Assembly (NCBI RefSeq): GCF_004011885.1
Contig: NZ_SBEF01000002.1
Location: 1 to 64,000, forward strand
Direction: 5' to 3'
From: Serratia microhaemolytica
Lineage (GTDB): Bacteria; Pseudomonadota; Gammaproteobacteria; Enterobacterales; Enterobacteriaceae
Length of the DNA: 64,000 nucleotides
The position numbers were made by a program, and so were the translations under genes. Within the stretch, counting starts at the first letter, position 1. Each line of letters begins with the position of its first letter. Below the pieces are notes generated by a model. It had not been told where the DNA came from and made no database searches. It saw only the letters and a list, made by a program, of their open reading frames with translations. Of this stretch, positions 23,916 through 34,882 are shown piece after piece.

Positions 23916-26324
23916 GTGAACGGGCGTCAACTGCACAAATTTGGTGGCAGCAGCCTAGCAGATGCTCAGTGCTATCTGCGCGTTGCTGCCATTATGGCCG
24001 AATATAGTCAACCCAACGATATCATGGTCGTTTCCGCTGCCGGCAACACCACTAACCAGTTAATTCGCTGGCTGCAACTTAATCAAACTGATCGACTGGC
24101 AGCACACCAGGAACAGCAGTCTCTGCGTCGTTACCACAGCGATCTGATTAGCCATTTACTGCCCACAGAGATCGCACAGCCGTTAGTGAGCCGTTTTATT
24201 GCTGATCTGGAGCGTTTAGCCCACTTGCTGGATCGTCAACCCACTGAAGCGGTCTATGCCGAGGTCGTCGGTCATGGCGAGATCTGGTCTGCGCGTCTGA
24301 TGGCAGCATTACTGAACCAACAAGCTATGCCTGCAGTAGCGCTGGATGCGCGTGATTTTCTGTGCGCCGAGCGCGCCGCGCAACCCAAGGTGGATGAACA
24401 ACGCTCTTTCCCGCTGTTACAACAACTGTTGGTACAACACAGCAACAAGCGACTCGTCGTGACCGGCTTTATTTCACGCAATCAGCAAGGCGAGACGGTA
24501 CTGCTCGGGCGCAATGGCAGCGACTACTCAGCAACACAGATTGGTGCGCTGGCGGGTGTCGCACAGGTCACTATCTGGAGTGATGTGGCTGGCGTCTACA
24601 GTGCCGATCCTCGCAAAGTAAAAGATGCCTGCCTGCTGCCACTGCTACGGCTTGATGAAGCCAGTGAACTGGCACGTCTGGCGGCACCTGTGCTGCATAC
24701 ACGCACGTTACAACCGGTTTCCGCCAGCGATGTTGATCTTCAGCTACGGTGCAGTTACCAACCGGAACAGGGGGCGACACGTATCGAACGCGTGTTGGCC
24801 TCCGGTAATGGAGCCAAGATTGTCACCAGCCACGATGATGTCTGTCTAATCGAATGGCAACTGCCCGCCGAGCAAGACATCAAGCAGTGGCAAAAAGAGC
24901 TGGATCTGCTGCTCAGCCGGATGCAGGTGCGACCGTTAGCACTGGGTGCCCACCCTGACCGTAACCTGCTGCAACTCTGCTACACCGCCGAGGTGGCCGA
25001 TTTTGCTTATCAGGCCCTGCAACAAATCAATCTGCCTGGCGAGTTACAGCTACGCAATGGGCTAGCGCTGGTGGCTCTGGTCGGGGCTGGCGTATGTAAT
25101 AACCCACTGCATAGTCACCGTTTCTACCAGCAGCTTAAAGATCAGCCAGTCGAGTTTATCTGGCAGCCAGAAGAGGGGATCAGTCTGGTGGCGGTATTAC
25201 GCCAGGGGCCAACCGAATCGTTGATCCAGGGGTTGCACCATTCTCTGTTTCGTGCGGAAAAACGTATTGGCTTAGTGCTGTTTGGCAAAGGAAATATTGG
25301 CTCGCGCTGGTTAGAGTTGTTTGCACGTGAACAGAAAAATCTTTCCGCACGTAGCGGTTTTGAATTTATTCTGGCCGGTGTGGTGGGCCAACAGGGCTGT
25401 CTGCTCGACTATCACGGTCTTGATGCTAGCCAAGTGGTGAATATTTTTGAAAAACAGTCACAACCTCTGGATCAACTATCACTGCTAAGTTGGATGCGTG
25501 CCCATCCATTTGATGATCTTGTGGTGCTCGATATCACCGCCAGCGAGCAGTTAGCACAACGCTATCTTGATTTTGCCAGCTACGGTTTTCATGTCATTAC
25601 AGCTAATAAGCTAGCCGGTGCGGCAGGCAGCGATCACTACCGTCAAATCCGTGATGCATTCGCTAAAACCGGACGACACTGGCTCTATAACGCCACCGTC
25701 GGTGCCGGTTTACCGGTTAACCACACCGTGCGTGATCTGCGAGACAGTGGCGACACTATCTTAGCAATCAGCGGTATCTTTTCCGGTACGCTCTCTTGGC
25801 TATTTCTGCAGTTTGATGGTTCGGTGCCGTTTAGTGAGCTGCTTGATCAGGCCTGGCAGCAAGGGCTAACGGAACCAGATCCACGTATCGATCTTTCAGG
25901 ACAAGATGTGATGCGCAAGCTGGTGATCCTCGCTCGTGAGGCGGGCTATGACATCGAACCTGATCAAGTGCGCGTCGAGTCGCTCGTGCCACCCCTCGCT
26001 GAAGCCGGTTCGATCGACCACTTTTTCGAAAATAGCGAACTGCTCGATCAGCAGATGCTGCAACGTTTGAAGGATGCCAAGCGAGAGGATCTATTACTGC
26101 GCCACGTCGCCCGTTTTGATGCGAACGGTAAAGCACGCGTTGGCATAGAGGCCGTGCCCGCCAATCATCCACTGGCATCATTGCACCCATGCGATAACGT
26201 TTTTGCCATTGAAAGCCGCTGGTATCGTGATACACCGTTGGTGATCCGTGGGCCTGGTGCCGGGCGTGATGTCAGTGCCGGAGCGATCCAGTCTGATCTT
26301 AACCGCTTGGCACAACTGCTTTGA
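23916..26324 (+). CDS. metL: Bifunctional aspartokinase II / homoserine dehydrogenase II
   Basis: MetL phosphorylates aspartate and later reduces aspartate semialdehyde to homoserine for methionine. The 802-residue product begins at a GTG with a strong GGGGAGG site. It has the kinase domain (LHKFGGSSLAD; GRNGSDYSATQIGALA), a central regulatory-like segment, the NADP-binding loop (VLFGKGNIGSRWLELF) and the dehydrogenase core (ANKLAGA; NATVGAGLPVNHTVRDL; LTEPDPRIDLSGQDVMRKL). It is about eight residues shorter at the N-terminus than in E. coli. metF, the next gene in E. coli, is absent; obgE converges instead. Confidence 0.97.
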   Translation: MNGRQLHKFGGSSLADAQCYLRVAAIMAEYSQPNDIMVVSAAGNTTNQLIRWLQLNQTDRLAAHQEQQSLRRYHSDLISHLLPTEIAQPLVSRFIADLERLAHLLDRQPTEAVYAEVVGHGEIWSARLMAALLNQQAMPAVALDARDFLCAERAAQPKVDEQRSFPLLQQLLVQHSNKRLVVTGFISRNQQGETVLLGRNGSDYSATQIGALAGVAQVTIWSDVAGVYSADPRKVKDACLLPLLRLDEASELARLAAPVLHTRTLQPVSASDVDLQLRCSYQPEQGATRIERVLASGNGAKIVTSHDDVCLIEWQLPAEQDIKQWQKELDLLLSRMQVRPLALGAHPDRNLLQLCYTAEVADFAYQALQQINLPGELQLRNGLALVALVGAGVCNNPLHSHRFYQQLKDQPVEFIWQPEEGISLVAVLRQGPTESLIQGLHHSLFRAEKRIGLVLFGKGNIGSRWLELFAREQKNLSARSGFEFILAGVVGQQGCLLDYHGLDASQVVNIFEKQSQPLDQLSLLSWMRAHPFDDLVVLDITASEQLAQRYLDFASYGFHVITANKLAGAAGSDHYRQIRDAFAKTGRHWLYNATVGAGLPVNHTVRDLRDSGDTILAISGIFSGTLSWLFLQFDGSVPFSELLDQAWQQGLTEPDPRIDLSGQDVMRKLVILAREAGYDIEPDQVRVESLVPPLAEAGSIDHFFENSELLDQQMLQRLKDAKREDLLLRHVARFDANGKARVGIEAVPANHPLASLHPCDNVFAIESRWYRDTPLVIRGPGAGRDVSAGAIQSDLNRLAQLL

Positions 26325-26360
26325 GTGTGCAGAACTGCGATTAACACCGCTCCAGTTATT

Positions 26361-26386
26361 ATCTGCAAGGGATTTCCCTTGCAGAT
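26361..26386. terminator. Hairpin between convergent metL and obgE
   Basis: ATCTGCAAGGGA and TCCCTTGCAGAT form a perfect 12-bp stem with a 2-base loop (a smaller stem with a larger loop is likelier in RNA). No long T-run follows. Its place between convergent stops suggests shared termination. Confidence 0.65.
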
Positions 26387-26403
26387 ATACAGGTTAGCAA
26401 AGA

Positions 26404-28013
<1,610 letters not shown>

Positions 28014-28018
28014 CTAAC

Positions 28019-28923
<905 letters not shown>

Positions 28924-29895
28924 ATGAACCTAGAGCAAATAACTGAGTTAACTTCGCAAGACATGGCGATCGTGAATGCAACGATTCTGCAACAACTCGA
29001 TTCCGACGTGATGTTGATCAAGCAACTGGGCTATTACATCATCAGTGGCGGTGGTAAACGCATTCGCCCAATGATTGCTGTTCTGGCAGCGCGTGCACTC
29101 AATTACCAAGGTGAGCAACACACCACCGTCGCCGCACTGATCGAATTTCTGCACACCGCGACCCTACTACACGACGATGTGGTTGATGAATCATCGATGC
29201 GGCGTGGTAAAGCAACCGCTAACGCCGAATTCGGCAATGCAGCCAGCGTACTGGTAGGTGATTTTATCTATACCCGCGCTTTTCAGATGATGACCAAACT
29301 CGCCTCTCTGCGGATCCTGGAGGTCATGTCAGATGCTGTGAATGTGATTGCCGAAGGTGAAGTGTTGCAGCTAATGAATATCCACGATGCTGACACTAGC
29401 GAAGAGAACTACCTGCGCGTGATTTACAGCAAAACAGCGCGCCTGTTTGAAGCTGCTGCACAATCTTCCGCAATACTCGCCGCTGCCTCTGAAGCCGAGG
29501 AGTGCGCACTACGTGACTATGGACGCTATCTGGGTACCGCATTTCAGTTGATTGATGATCTTTTGGATTACAGCTCAAAGGGTGAAACGCTAGGTAAAAA
29601 TATCGGCGATGACCTTAACGAAGGTAAGCCAACACTCCCGCTATTACATGCTATGTGGCATGGAAATACAGAGCAGGCGGCAATGATCCGACAAGCAATT
29701 GAGCAGGGGAACGGTCGCCATCTGCTGGAACCGGTATTGGCCACCATGCAGCAGTGTGGCTCACTGAACTACACCCGCGAAAGAGCAGAACTAGAAGCAG
29801 ATAAAGCAATTGCAGCGCTACAGGTGCTGCCTGCATCACCCTATCGCGCAGCATTAGAGGGGTTAGCACACCTAGCAGTTCAGCGCCAATTTTAA
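28924..29895 (+). CDS. ispB: Octaprenyl diphosphate synthase
   Basis: IspB lengthens farnesyl diphosphate to the C40 chain used for ubiquinone and menaquinone, the latter through MenA. The 323-residue product equals E. coli in length. The two Asp-rich motifs are DDVVDESSMRRGK and LIDDLLDYSS; GGGKRIRPM and GDFIYTRAFQMM are also present. The start at 28924 (MNLEQITELTSQDM) is favoured over an in-frame start 14 codons upstream. It is divergent from rplU as in E. coli. Confidence 0.97.
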   Translation: MNLEQITELTSQDMAIVNATILQQLDSDVMLIKQLGYYIISGGGKRIRPMIAVLAARALNYQGEQHTTVAALIEFLHTATLLHDDVVDESSMRRGKATANAEFGNAASVLVGDFIYTRAFQMMTKLASLRILEVMSDAVNVIAEGEVLQLMNIHDADTSEENYLRVIYSKTARLFEAAAQSSAILAAASEAEECALRDYGRYLGTAFQLIDDLLDYSSKGETLGKNIGDDLNEGKPTLPLLHAMWHGNTEQAAMIRQAIEQGNGRHLLEPVLATMQQCGSLNYTRERAELEADKAIAALQVLPASPYRAALEGLAHLAVQRQF

Positions 29896-30119
29896 GAAAA
29901 ACTGATTGCCAGAAAATGCATACTGGTTGCCTAAAAATAGATTATTTGTTTTCCAAAAATCCGGTGTGCGAGTCACCAGGGCAGGTAGCCTTTACTGCCC
30001 CATTGGTTGCTTGGGTGATGATTTATATCAACGATTGTTTGTTTGAGCCATTCCTTGCCAAGATTAAATGTTATTTATATCAATGCATTATTGACCATCA
30101 CTTATTCACCAAAGCACAT

Positions 30120-30479
30120 TTACTTGGTTCTCTCTGCAATCCAGTCAAACAAACTCATAATTCCTTCACGCATCAGAAAAGTCATGACCTCACGTCGCTC
30201 GCTCAATGAGAGCTGGTAATAGCACTCAACCCAAATTTTTAATGGCTCCTGCCGTTCCAGTTGGCAAAAATCGGGATTTTCCCGCAACATCAACACAACC
30301 TGAGTATCACTCGGCAAGCTGTTAATATGATATTCAACACCTCTACCCTGAACACCTTTACGGCGGCGACTCACCCACCCTTCACGCCTTGCCATCTGGT
30401 TGACGCCTTGTGGTGAAGAGGGCATTCCTTTAAGACCAATCAGCTCCTTGGCCGCAAACCACTCGTTTTTCATAGCCAT
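30120..30479 (-). CDS. Phage Mu repressor-like DNA-binding protein
   Basis: A 119-residue protein. Residues 5-56 form the winged helix-turn-helix found at the N-termini of Mu repressor and Mu transposase (WFAAKELIGLKGMPSSPQGV, then REGWVSRRRKGVQGRGVEYHINSLP). The C-terminal part (LSLSERREVMTFLMREGIMSLFDWI) resembles the Mu repressor end, where EARKALKLL precedes GGLLALMPLV, so it looks like a repressor rather than a transposase fragment. It diverges from the Ner-like sfsB across 173 bases, the same layout as the c/ner switch of Mu. No other phage genes are present, so this looks like a domesticated pair. Targets are unknown. Confidence 0.75.
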   Translation of the reverse strand: MAMKNEWFAAKELIGLKGMPSSPQGVNQMARREGWVSRRRKGVQGRGVEYHINSLPSDTQVVLMLRENPDFCQLERQEPLKIWVECYYQLSLSERREVMTFLMREGIMSLFDWIAERTK

Positions 30480-30500
30480 TATCTCAAGATTTAGTGTGTT

Positions 30501-30599
30501 AACGCTTATTTTTAAGAAATCAATAAGCCGTTTTTAGAAAAACCTATGTATAATAATTTCCTAAAATCGTTTCTTATTGATGAAACGCTTAATTTTAAG
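30501..30599. promoter_or_regulatory. Repeat-bearing control region between the two Mu-like regulators
   Basis: AACGCTTATTTTTAAG at 30501-30516 and AACGCTTAATTTTAAG at 30584-30599 match at 15 of 16 positions. Between them, ATCAATAAG (30519-30527) and CTTATTGAT (30573-30581) are exact inverted copies, and GTTTC/GAAAC (30569-30586) form a small palindrome. A TATAAT lies at 30549-30554. Paired sites around divergent promoters suggest operators for one or both proteins. Confidence 0.6.
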
Positions 30600-30652
30600 C
30601 TGTTAGTTGAATCAGTAACAGCACTTTCTCGAATAGATAAAGGAATGTAAAT

Positions 30653-30913
30653 ATGAACTCACGGGATCCTGATTGGCACCCAGCAGACGTTATCGCGGCT
30701 TTAAAGAAAAGAGGAAAAACACTGGCGGCAGTCTCGCGCGAGGCTGGACTCAGCTCATCAACACTCGCTAACGCACTGGCTCGTCCGTGGCCGAAAGGTG
30801 AGTGGTTAATTGCCAATGCGCTGGATATGCACCCTGCAGAAATCTGGCCCAGTCGCTATTTTGATCCACAAACACAACGCTTACTAGATAGAAAAAGCAG
30901 GACGAAACGATAA
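30653..30913 (+). CDS. sfsB: Ner-like transcriptional regulator (sugar fermentation stimulation protein B)
   Basis: SfsB (Nlp) is an 86-residue homologue of the phage Mu Ner protein; in E. coli it was found as an activator of maltose metabolism genes when overproduced. The helix-turn-helix is at about residues 11-47 (DWHPADVIAALKKRGKTLAA, LSSSTLANALARPWPKGEWL), and WPSRYFDPQT is conserved. As in E. coli it follows ispB in the same direction. murA, next in E. coli, is missing; a terminator and mdh follow. Confidence 0.93.
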   Translation: MNSRDPDWHPADVIAALKKRGKTLAAVSREAGLSSSTLANALARPWPKGEWLIANALDMHPAEIWPSRYFDPQTQRLLDRKSRTKR

Positions 30914-30946
30914 AAAAAACCGCCGGGCTCACTGCCGGCGGTTTTT
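30912..30946. terminator. Bidirectional terminator between sfsB and mdh
   Basis: AAAACCGCCGG and CCGGCGGTTTT pair around an 8-base loop and are flanked by an A-run on the left and a T-run on the right. It can end both convergent transcripts. Confidence 0.88.
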
Positions 30947-30991
30947 GTCTGATCATCAAACGTTGATAATCTTTTTAATCAATGCATTGAG

Positions 30992-31927
30992 TTAATTGAC
31001 GAACTTTTCACCCAATTCGATATCGCTGCGCAACACCGTCAACATCTCATTCAATGCTTTTTGCTCAAATGCGCTTAATGTGCCGATATCTTTGCGCTCT
31101 TCCACGCCATTTTTACCGAGCAACACCGGCTGTGCAAAGAAGCGTGCATACTTGCCATCGCCTTCAACATAGGCGCATTCGGTCACCCCTTGCTCACCGC
31201 TCAGCGCTCGTACCAACGACAGACCAAAGCGTGCGGCTGCTTCACCCATCGACAGCGTCGCAGAACCACCACCGGCCTTCGCTTCCACCACCTCAGTACC
31301 GGCGTTCTGGATACGCTTGGTTAAGTCAGCAACTTCCTGATCGCTGAAACTAACGCCCGGAATTTGCGATAACAGCGGTAGAATAGTGACACCAGAGTGA
31401 CCCCCGATCACCGGAACATTGAGCGCTTCAGGCTGTTTGCCTTTCAACTCGGCGACAAAGGTATTCGAACGGATGATATCGAGCGACGTAATACCAAAAA
31501 GCTTATTCTTGTCGTAAACGCCGGCTTTCTTCAGCACTTCAGCGGCAATCGCTACGGTGGTATTGACGGGGTTAGTGATGATGCCGACACACGCCTTTGG
31601 ACAGGCTTTCGCCACCTGTTGAATCAAATTACGCACAATACCTGCATTCACATTGAACAGATCAGAACGATCCATACCCGGTTTACGTGCCACCCCGGCA
31701 GAGATCAGCACGACATCGGCACCATGTAACGCAGGTGTGGCATCTTCACCGGTAAACCCTTTGATTTTAACGGCAGTCGGGATGTGGCTGAGATCAACAG
31801 CAACACCAGGAGTTACTGGGGCAATGTCATACAGGGAGAGTTCAGAACCTGAGGGAAGCTGAGTCTTTAGCAGAAGGGCGAGCGCCTGACCAATACCACC
31901 GGCAGCACCGAGAACTGCAACTTTCAT
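30992..31927 (-). CDS. mdh: Malate dehydrogenase
   Basis: Mdh interconverts malate and oxaloacetate with NAD in the TCA cycle. The 311-residue product has the nucleotide-binding loop [14 protein letters not shown], the active-site arginines ([13 protein letters not shown]) and catalytic His in [13 protein letters not shown]. It is divergent from argR, as in E. coli. Its 3' neighbour sfsB is normally tens of kilobases away, so a rearrangement junction lies between 30914 and 30991. Confidence 0.98.
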   Translation of the reverse strand: MKVAVLGAAGGIGQALALLLKTQLPSGSELSLYDIAPVTPGVAVDLSHIPTAVKIKGFTGEDATPALHGADVVLISAGVARKPGMDRSDLFNVNAGIVRNLIQQVAKACPKACVGIITNPVNTTVAIAAEVLKKAGVYDKNKLFGITSLDIIRSNTFVAELKGKQPEALNVPVIGGHSGVTILPLLSQIPGVSFSDQEVADLTKRIQNAGTEVVEAKAGGGSATLSMGEAAARFGLSLVRALSGEQGVTECAYVEGDGKYARFFAQPVLLGKNGVEERKDIGTLSAFEQKALNEMLTVLRSDIELGEKFVN

Positions 31928-32372
31928 CCTATATTCCTTCTATTATTTTTAACGGATATACCCAAAAAACTTTGGGCGCGAGAGAACGCGAAGGGACTGT
32001 GTACCTCACACCTTCACAACGATGAACCTTCACGGTTAAGGCAGTCAATTTTCTGACAGAATATATAGAGTTTTCTCTTAAAATCTAGTCTGCGGAACTC
32101 CACTAATCAGCAAGAGTGCGATGAGGTTCACAATTATGCTAAATAATAGTTACATTTTGTGCGCTTTGTCATCACTTGGCTATTACCTCGTTAACAGCCA
32201 AAACATCTCTCTTTTTTGCCAGCAAAGCGGGGATTATTGGCGATTAATTGCATAAAAATGCATTTGTACGCATAATCATAACGCAGGCTGTCAACCCGTA
32301 GTTCACCTGCACATGAATAGATGCAACACATCGGGCAGCAGCCCTCAGACTCTTGATATTTTACGGTGAGAA
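31928..32372. other. mdh-argR divergent control region
   Basis: A 445-base spacer without a gene. It contains AT-rich promoter-like stretches and a possible ARG box at 32247-32264 on the argR side. The mdh promoter could not be assigned with confidence. Confidence 0.55.
32247..32264. promoter_or_regulatory. Possible ARG box upstream of argR
   Basis: ATTGCATAAAAATGCATT is a palindrome that fits the ARG-box plan (TGAAT, four A/T, ATTCA) with one mismatch in each half. argR is autoregulated through such sites in E. coli. A second abutting box was not clear. Confidence 0.45.
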
Positions 32373-32843
32373 ATGCGTACCCCTGCCAAGCAAGAAGATT
32401 TAATCAAAGCATTTAAAGCATTGCTGAAAGAGGAGAAGTTCAGTTCTCAAGGCGAGATCGTATCCGCATTGCAAGAAGAGGGCTTTGAAAACGTCAACCA
32501 ATCCAAAGTATCACGGCTACTGACCAAGTTTGGCGCAGTGCGGACACGCAATGCCAAAATGGAGATGGTCTACTGCCTGCCGGCTGAACTCGGCGTGCCT
32601 ACTACCAGCAGCCCACTGAAAAATCTGGTGCTTGATGTTGATTATAACGCCGCAATTGTGGTCATTCACACCAGCCCAGGCGCAGCACAGTTGATCGCAC
32701 GCCTGCTTGACTCACTCGGCAAAGCGGAAGGCATCTTAGGCACCATTGCCGGTGACGATACCATCTTTGTTACGCCGGCGCGCACCTTCAGTGCAGCACA
32801 GCTCTATGATGTGATCCTGATGTTGTTTGAACAGGAACTCTGA
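32373..32843 (+). CDS. argR: Arginine repressor
   Basis: ArgR is a hexameric, arginine-dependent repressor and a cofactor of Xer recombination at ColE1 cer. The 156-residue length equals E. coli. The N-terminal winged helix has the DNA-contact [12 protein letters not shown]; the C-terminal hexamer domain shows [15 protein letters not shown] and the arginine-contact [11 protein letters not shown]. Divergent from mdh. Confidence 0.98.
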   Translation: MRTPAKQEDLIKAFKALLKEEKFSSQGEIVSALQEEGFENVNQSKVSRLLTKFGAVRTRNAKMEMVYCLPAELGVPTTSSPLKNLVLDVDYNAAIVVIHTSPGAAQLIARLLDSLGKAEGILGTIAGDDTIFVTPARTFSAAQLYDVILMLFEQEL

Positions 32844-33175
32844 GCTGCCACTTGAAGTACCCTCTGCACTAGCTGTAATGCCATCAGTTACTAATGCAGG
32901 TAGTGACTAATGTAGGTAATTACAATGCGGATAGTTGCAATGCGGACAGTTGCAATGCGGACAGTTACAATGTGGATAGTTACAGTGCAGATAAGTGCAA
33001 TACTGCCAGACAAGAGCATTGAAGGTGGTATAACACCCTACCCAGCAACGTATTGCTGACAGCCTGTTTGAGTGCGAGTTTCGCCCTTTGTGGCGTGATA
33101 AACTGGTAGCTATCAGTGTTAAGTGGTATAACAAGTTTCCTGATTTTCACCCTCTTCTGCACAGAGCATTTATTT
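32844..33175. other. argR-exuR spacer with tandem repeats
   Basis: A 332-base region without a supported gene. Most of its left half is a degenerate 15-bp tandem repeat (32887-33008). The exuR ribosome site is weak. uxaCA and exuT, the usual exuR neighbours, are absent. Confidence 0.6.
32887..33008. repeat. Eight-copy degenerate 15-bp tandem repeat
   Basis: Unit consensus GTTGCAATGCGGACA. Copies begin at 32887, 32903, 32919, 32934, 32949, 32964, 32979 and 32994; the first two have 16 bases and the rest 15. Copies four and five are identical; the outer copies are the most diverged (GTTACTAATGCAGGTA and AGTGCAATACTGCCA). On the minus strand the period of 15 gives a 5-residue repeat of the H-C-N-Y/C-P type in a frame that is otherwise unsupported. 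Confidence 0.85.
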
Positions 33176-33949
33176 ATGGCATCAACCGATACCCGCCGCC
33201 TTTACCAGCAACTGGCGGCCGAACTGAAACAGCGCATTGAGCGTGGAACCTACACCATCGGTGATAAGTTGCCCGCAGAGCGCTGCATCGCTGAGGAGAT
33301 GGATGTCAGCCGCACAGTGGTACGTGAGGCGATTATCATGCTGGAAGTTGAGGGCTATGTTGATGTCCGCAAAGGTTCAGGCATTCATGTCATTGCCACA
33401 CAACAAAAGAATCTGGTGCTGCCAGCAGACAGTTTTGAATTTGCTACTGCTGGGCCGTTTGAACTATTACAGGCCCGGCAATTGATTGAGAGCAACATTG
33501 CCGAATTTGCCGCCACCCAAGTGACCAAACAGGATATTGTCCAGTTAATGGAGATCCAGCAGCAGGCTCGCAAAGAGGAGAGCTTTCGTGATTCAGAATG
33601 GGACCTGAAGTTTCACTGCCAGGTAGCACAAGCGACCCAAAACAGCGCATTGGCAACCATTGTAGAAAAAATGTGGGTACAGCGTGTTAACAATCCTTAC
33701 TGGATTAAACTGCATGAGCACATTGATGAACGCTCAATCGCCAATTGGTGTGATGATCATGACGAAATACTCAATGCTTTGATCTGCAAAGATCCACATG
33801 CGGCTAAACTGGCGATGTGGCAACACTTGGAAAATACCAAACAGATGCTGTTTAACGCCACCAGTGATGATTTTGAATATAAAGCAGATCGCTATCTATT
33901 TGCAGAAAACCCGGTCGTCCATCTGGATAAGCTGACACAATCAAAATAG
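33176..33949 (+). CDS. exuR: Hexuronate regulon repressor
   Basis: ExuR is a GntR/FadR-type repressor of galacturonate and glucuronate uptake and breakdown in E. coli. The 257-residue product has the winged helix ([40 protein letters not shown]) and the FCD effector domain ([49 protein letters not shown]). It is closer to ExuR than to UxuR, ending [12 protein letters not shown]. The start at 33176 follows the family. It stands without exuT or uxaCA and before a DedA gene (yqjA), as in E. coli, but with an extra gene between. Confidence 0.93.
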   Translation: MASTDTRRLYQQLAAELKQRIERGTYTIGDKLPAERCIAEEMDVSRTVVREAIIMLEVEGYVDVRKGSGIHVIATQQKNLVLPADSFEFATAGPFELLQARQLIESNIAEFAATQVTKQDIVQLMEIQQQARKEESFRDSEWDLKFHCQVAQATQNSALATIVEKMWVQRVNNPYWIKLHEHIDERSIANWCDDHDEILNALICKDPHAAKLAMWQHLENTKQMLFNATSDDFEYKADRYLFAENPVVHLDKLTQSK

Positions 33950-34292
33950 CCGCCATGTCAGAGCAAACGGTGTCATTGGTGTAAACCCCTTAACGGCTTC
34001 GATAGCTTGCTGGATCAGCTTATGTCAGAGGGCTGCTAGTGCGATCTCTGCCTTCACTACATTCGCAACGGATGAAAGATCTAAGCCGACACCGTGAGTT
34101 TTAGCCAAATTGACTGAGCCATCCCCACTGTTCTGTTCTGCTATCTAGCTGCGGTTGAAAACACCCACGTTAAACTGCTGCCGATATCATATTTTTCTTA
34201 TCGTAATGCAGATTTTTCTGTTGACGATAGCACTACCCTGCTAGAATCTGTTCACTTTTTACTTGTTGATTTTAGGAGTAGAACACAAGTAT
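33950..34292. other. exuR-34293 spacer
   Basis: A 343-base region with no gene. It carries a likely promoter at 34221-34247 and an AGGAG site at 34274-34278 that belong to the next gene. The rest shows nothing recognisable. Confidence 0.5.
34221..34247 (+). promoter_or_regulatory. Possible sigma-70 promoter of the unknown exported-protein gene
   Basis: TTGACG (34221-34226) and TAGAAT (34242-34247) are good boxes, but the spacer is 15 bases, shorter than usual. Confidence 0.45.
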
Positions 34293-34745
34293 ATGCGCTG
34301 GTTGCTTGCTACACTTATCGCTTTTTTTTGCTGGGGTGAACTGTTCTCTGGTCAGAAGTGTTACGCAACCATCATTCCCTGGCTAAATATCTCGCACCAT
34401 GCGGCAGAAAACTTAACTTCCCCGCTTGACACACCGGTTTCCACTCCTGAACTGCGTCGTAAGCCATTAACCCATATATTAGTGTTGTTACCAAGAGAAC
34501 AGTCTGACTATCGGCTACGGCTCAAATCACTCCAATCTGCATCCAGTGATGGCACAGATTGTTGCATCCGTTTTCTCTCTGAGACTGACAAACAGTCAGT
34601 GTTGAAATGTAGCAGTGAACCTCAACAGATTGGTTGGATGTTGCACTCAACGGCACAACATAACCGGCTAGGTGGCTGGAAAGAGAGCAATATGCTTTAC
34701 CGTGCCTCACTGCTCTATCTGCTACCCCCTGTTGTTATATCATGA
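34293..34745 (+). CDS. Unrecognised exported protein
   Basis: A 150-residue product that I do not recognise. The N-terminus MRWLLATLIAFFCWGELF is a typical signal peptide core, with a possible cleavage after KCYA (about residue 25). The mature part has a Leu-rich strand (LTHILVLLPREQ), a CCIRFLSE pair of cysteines and a third cysteine (LKCSSE), and a hydrophobic end (YLLPPVVIS). A promoter-like pair and AGGAG precede it, though AGGAG is about 14 bases from the ATG; a TTG at 34263 is a less likely start. It lies between exuR and yqjA, which adjoin in E. coli. Confidence 0.55.
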   Translation: MRWLLATLIAFFCWGELFSGQKCYATIIPWLNISHHAAENLTSPLDTPVSTPELRRKPLTHILVLLPREQSDYRLRLKSLQSASSDGTDCCIRFLSETDKQSVLKCSSEPQQIGWMLHSTAQHNRLGGWKESNMLYRASLLYLLPPVVIS

Positions 34746-34882
34746 CACTTTGCAGTAAAAACAAAATGATTGGATTATCAGTTGCCAGTTAGTTATTAGC
34801 CTTCTGCGGGTTATCACTAGCTAAACACGAGATCCAGATAAACCTGGCGCCACGTAAACAATGACGTTTTTAGGAACACCGG

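Noticed and set aside
32887-33008. CRISPR array
   Set aside because: Units are contiguous and 15-16 bases with no unique spacers, and no cas genes occur in the window.
32907-33134. Minus-strand frame with a 5-residue His/Cys/Asn/Pro repeat
   Set aside because: The repeat is a by-product of the 15-bp tandem DNA repeat; no ribosome site and no family support.
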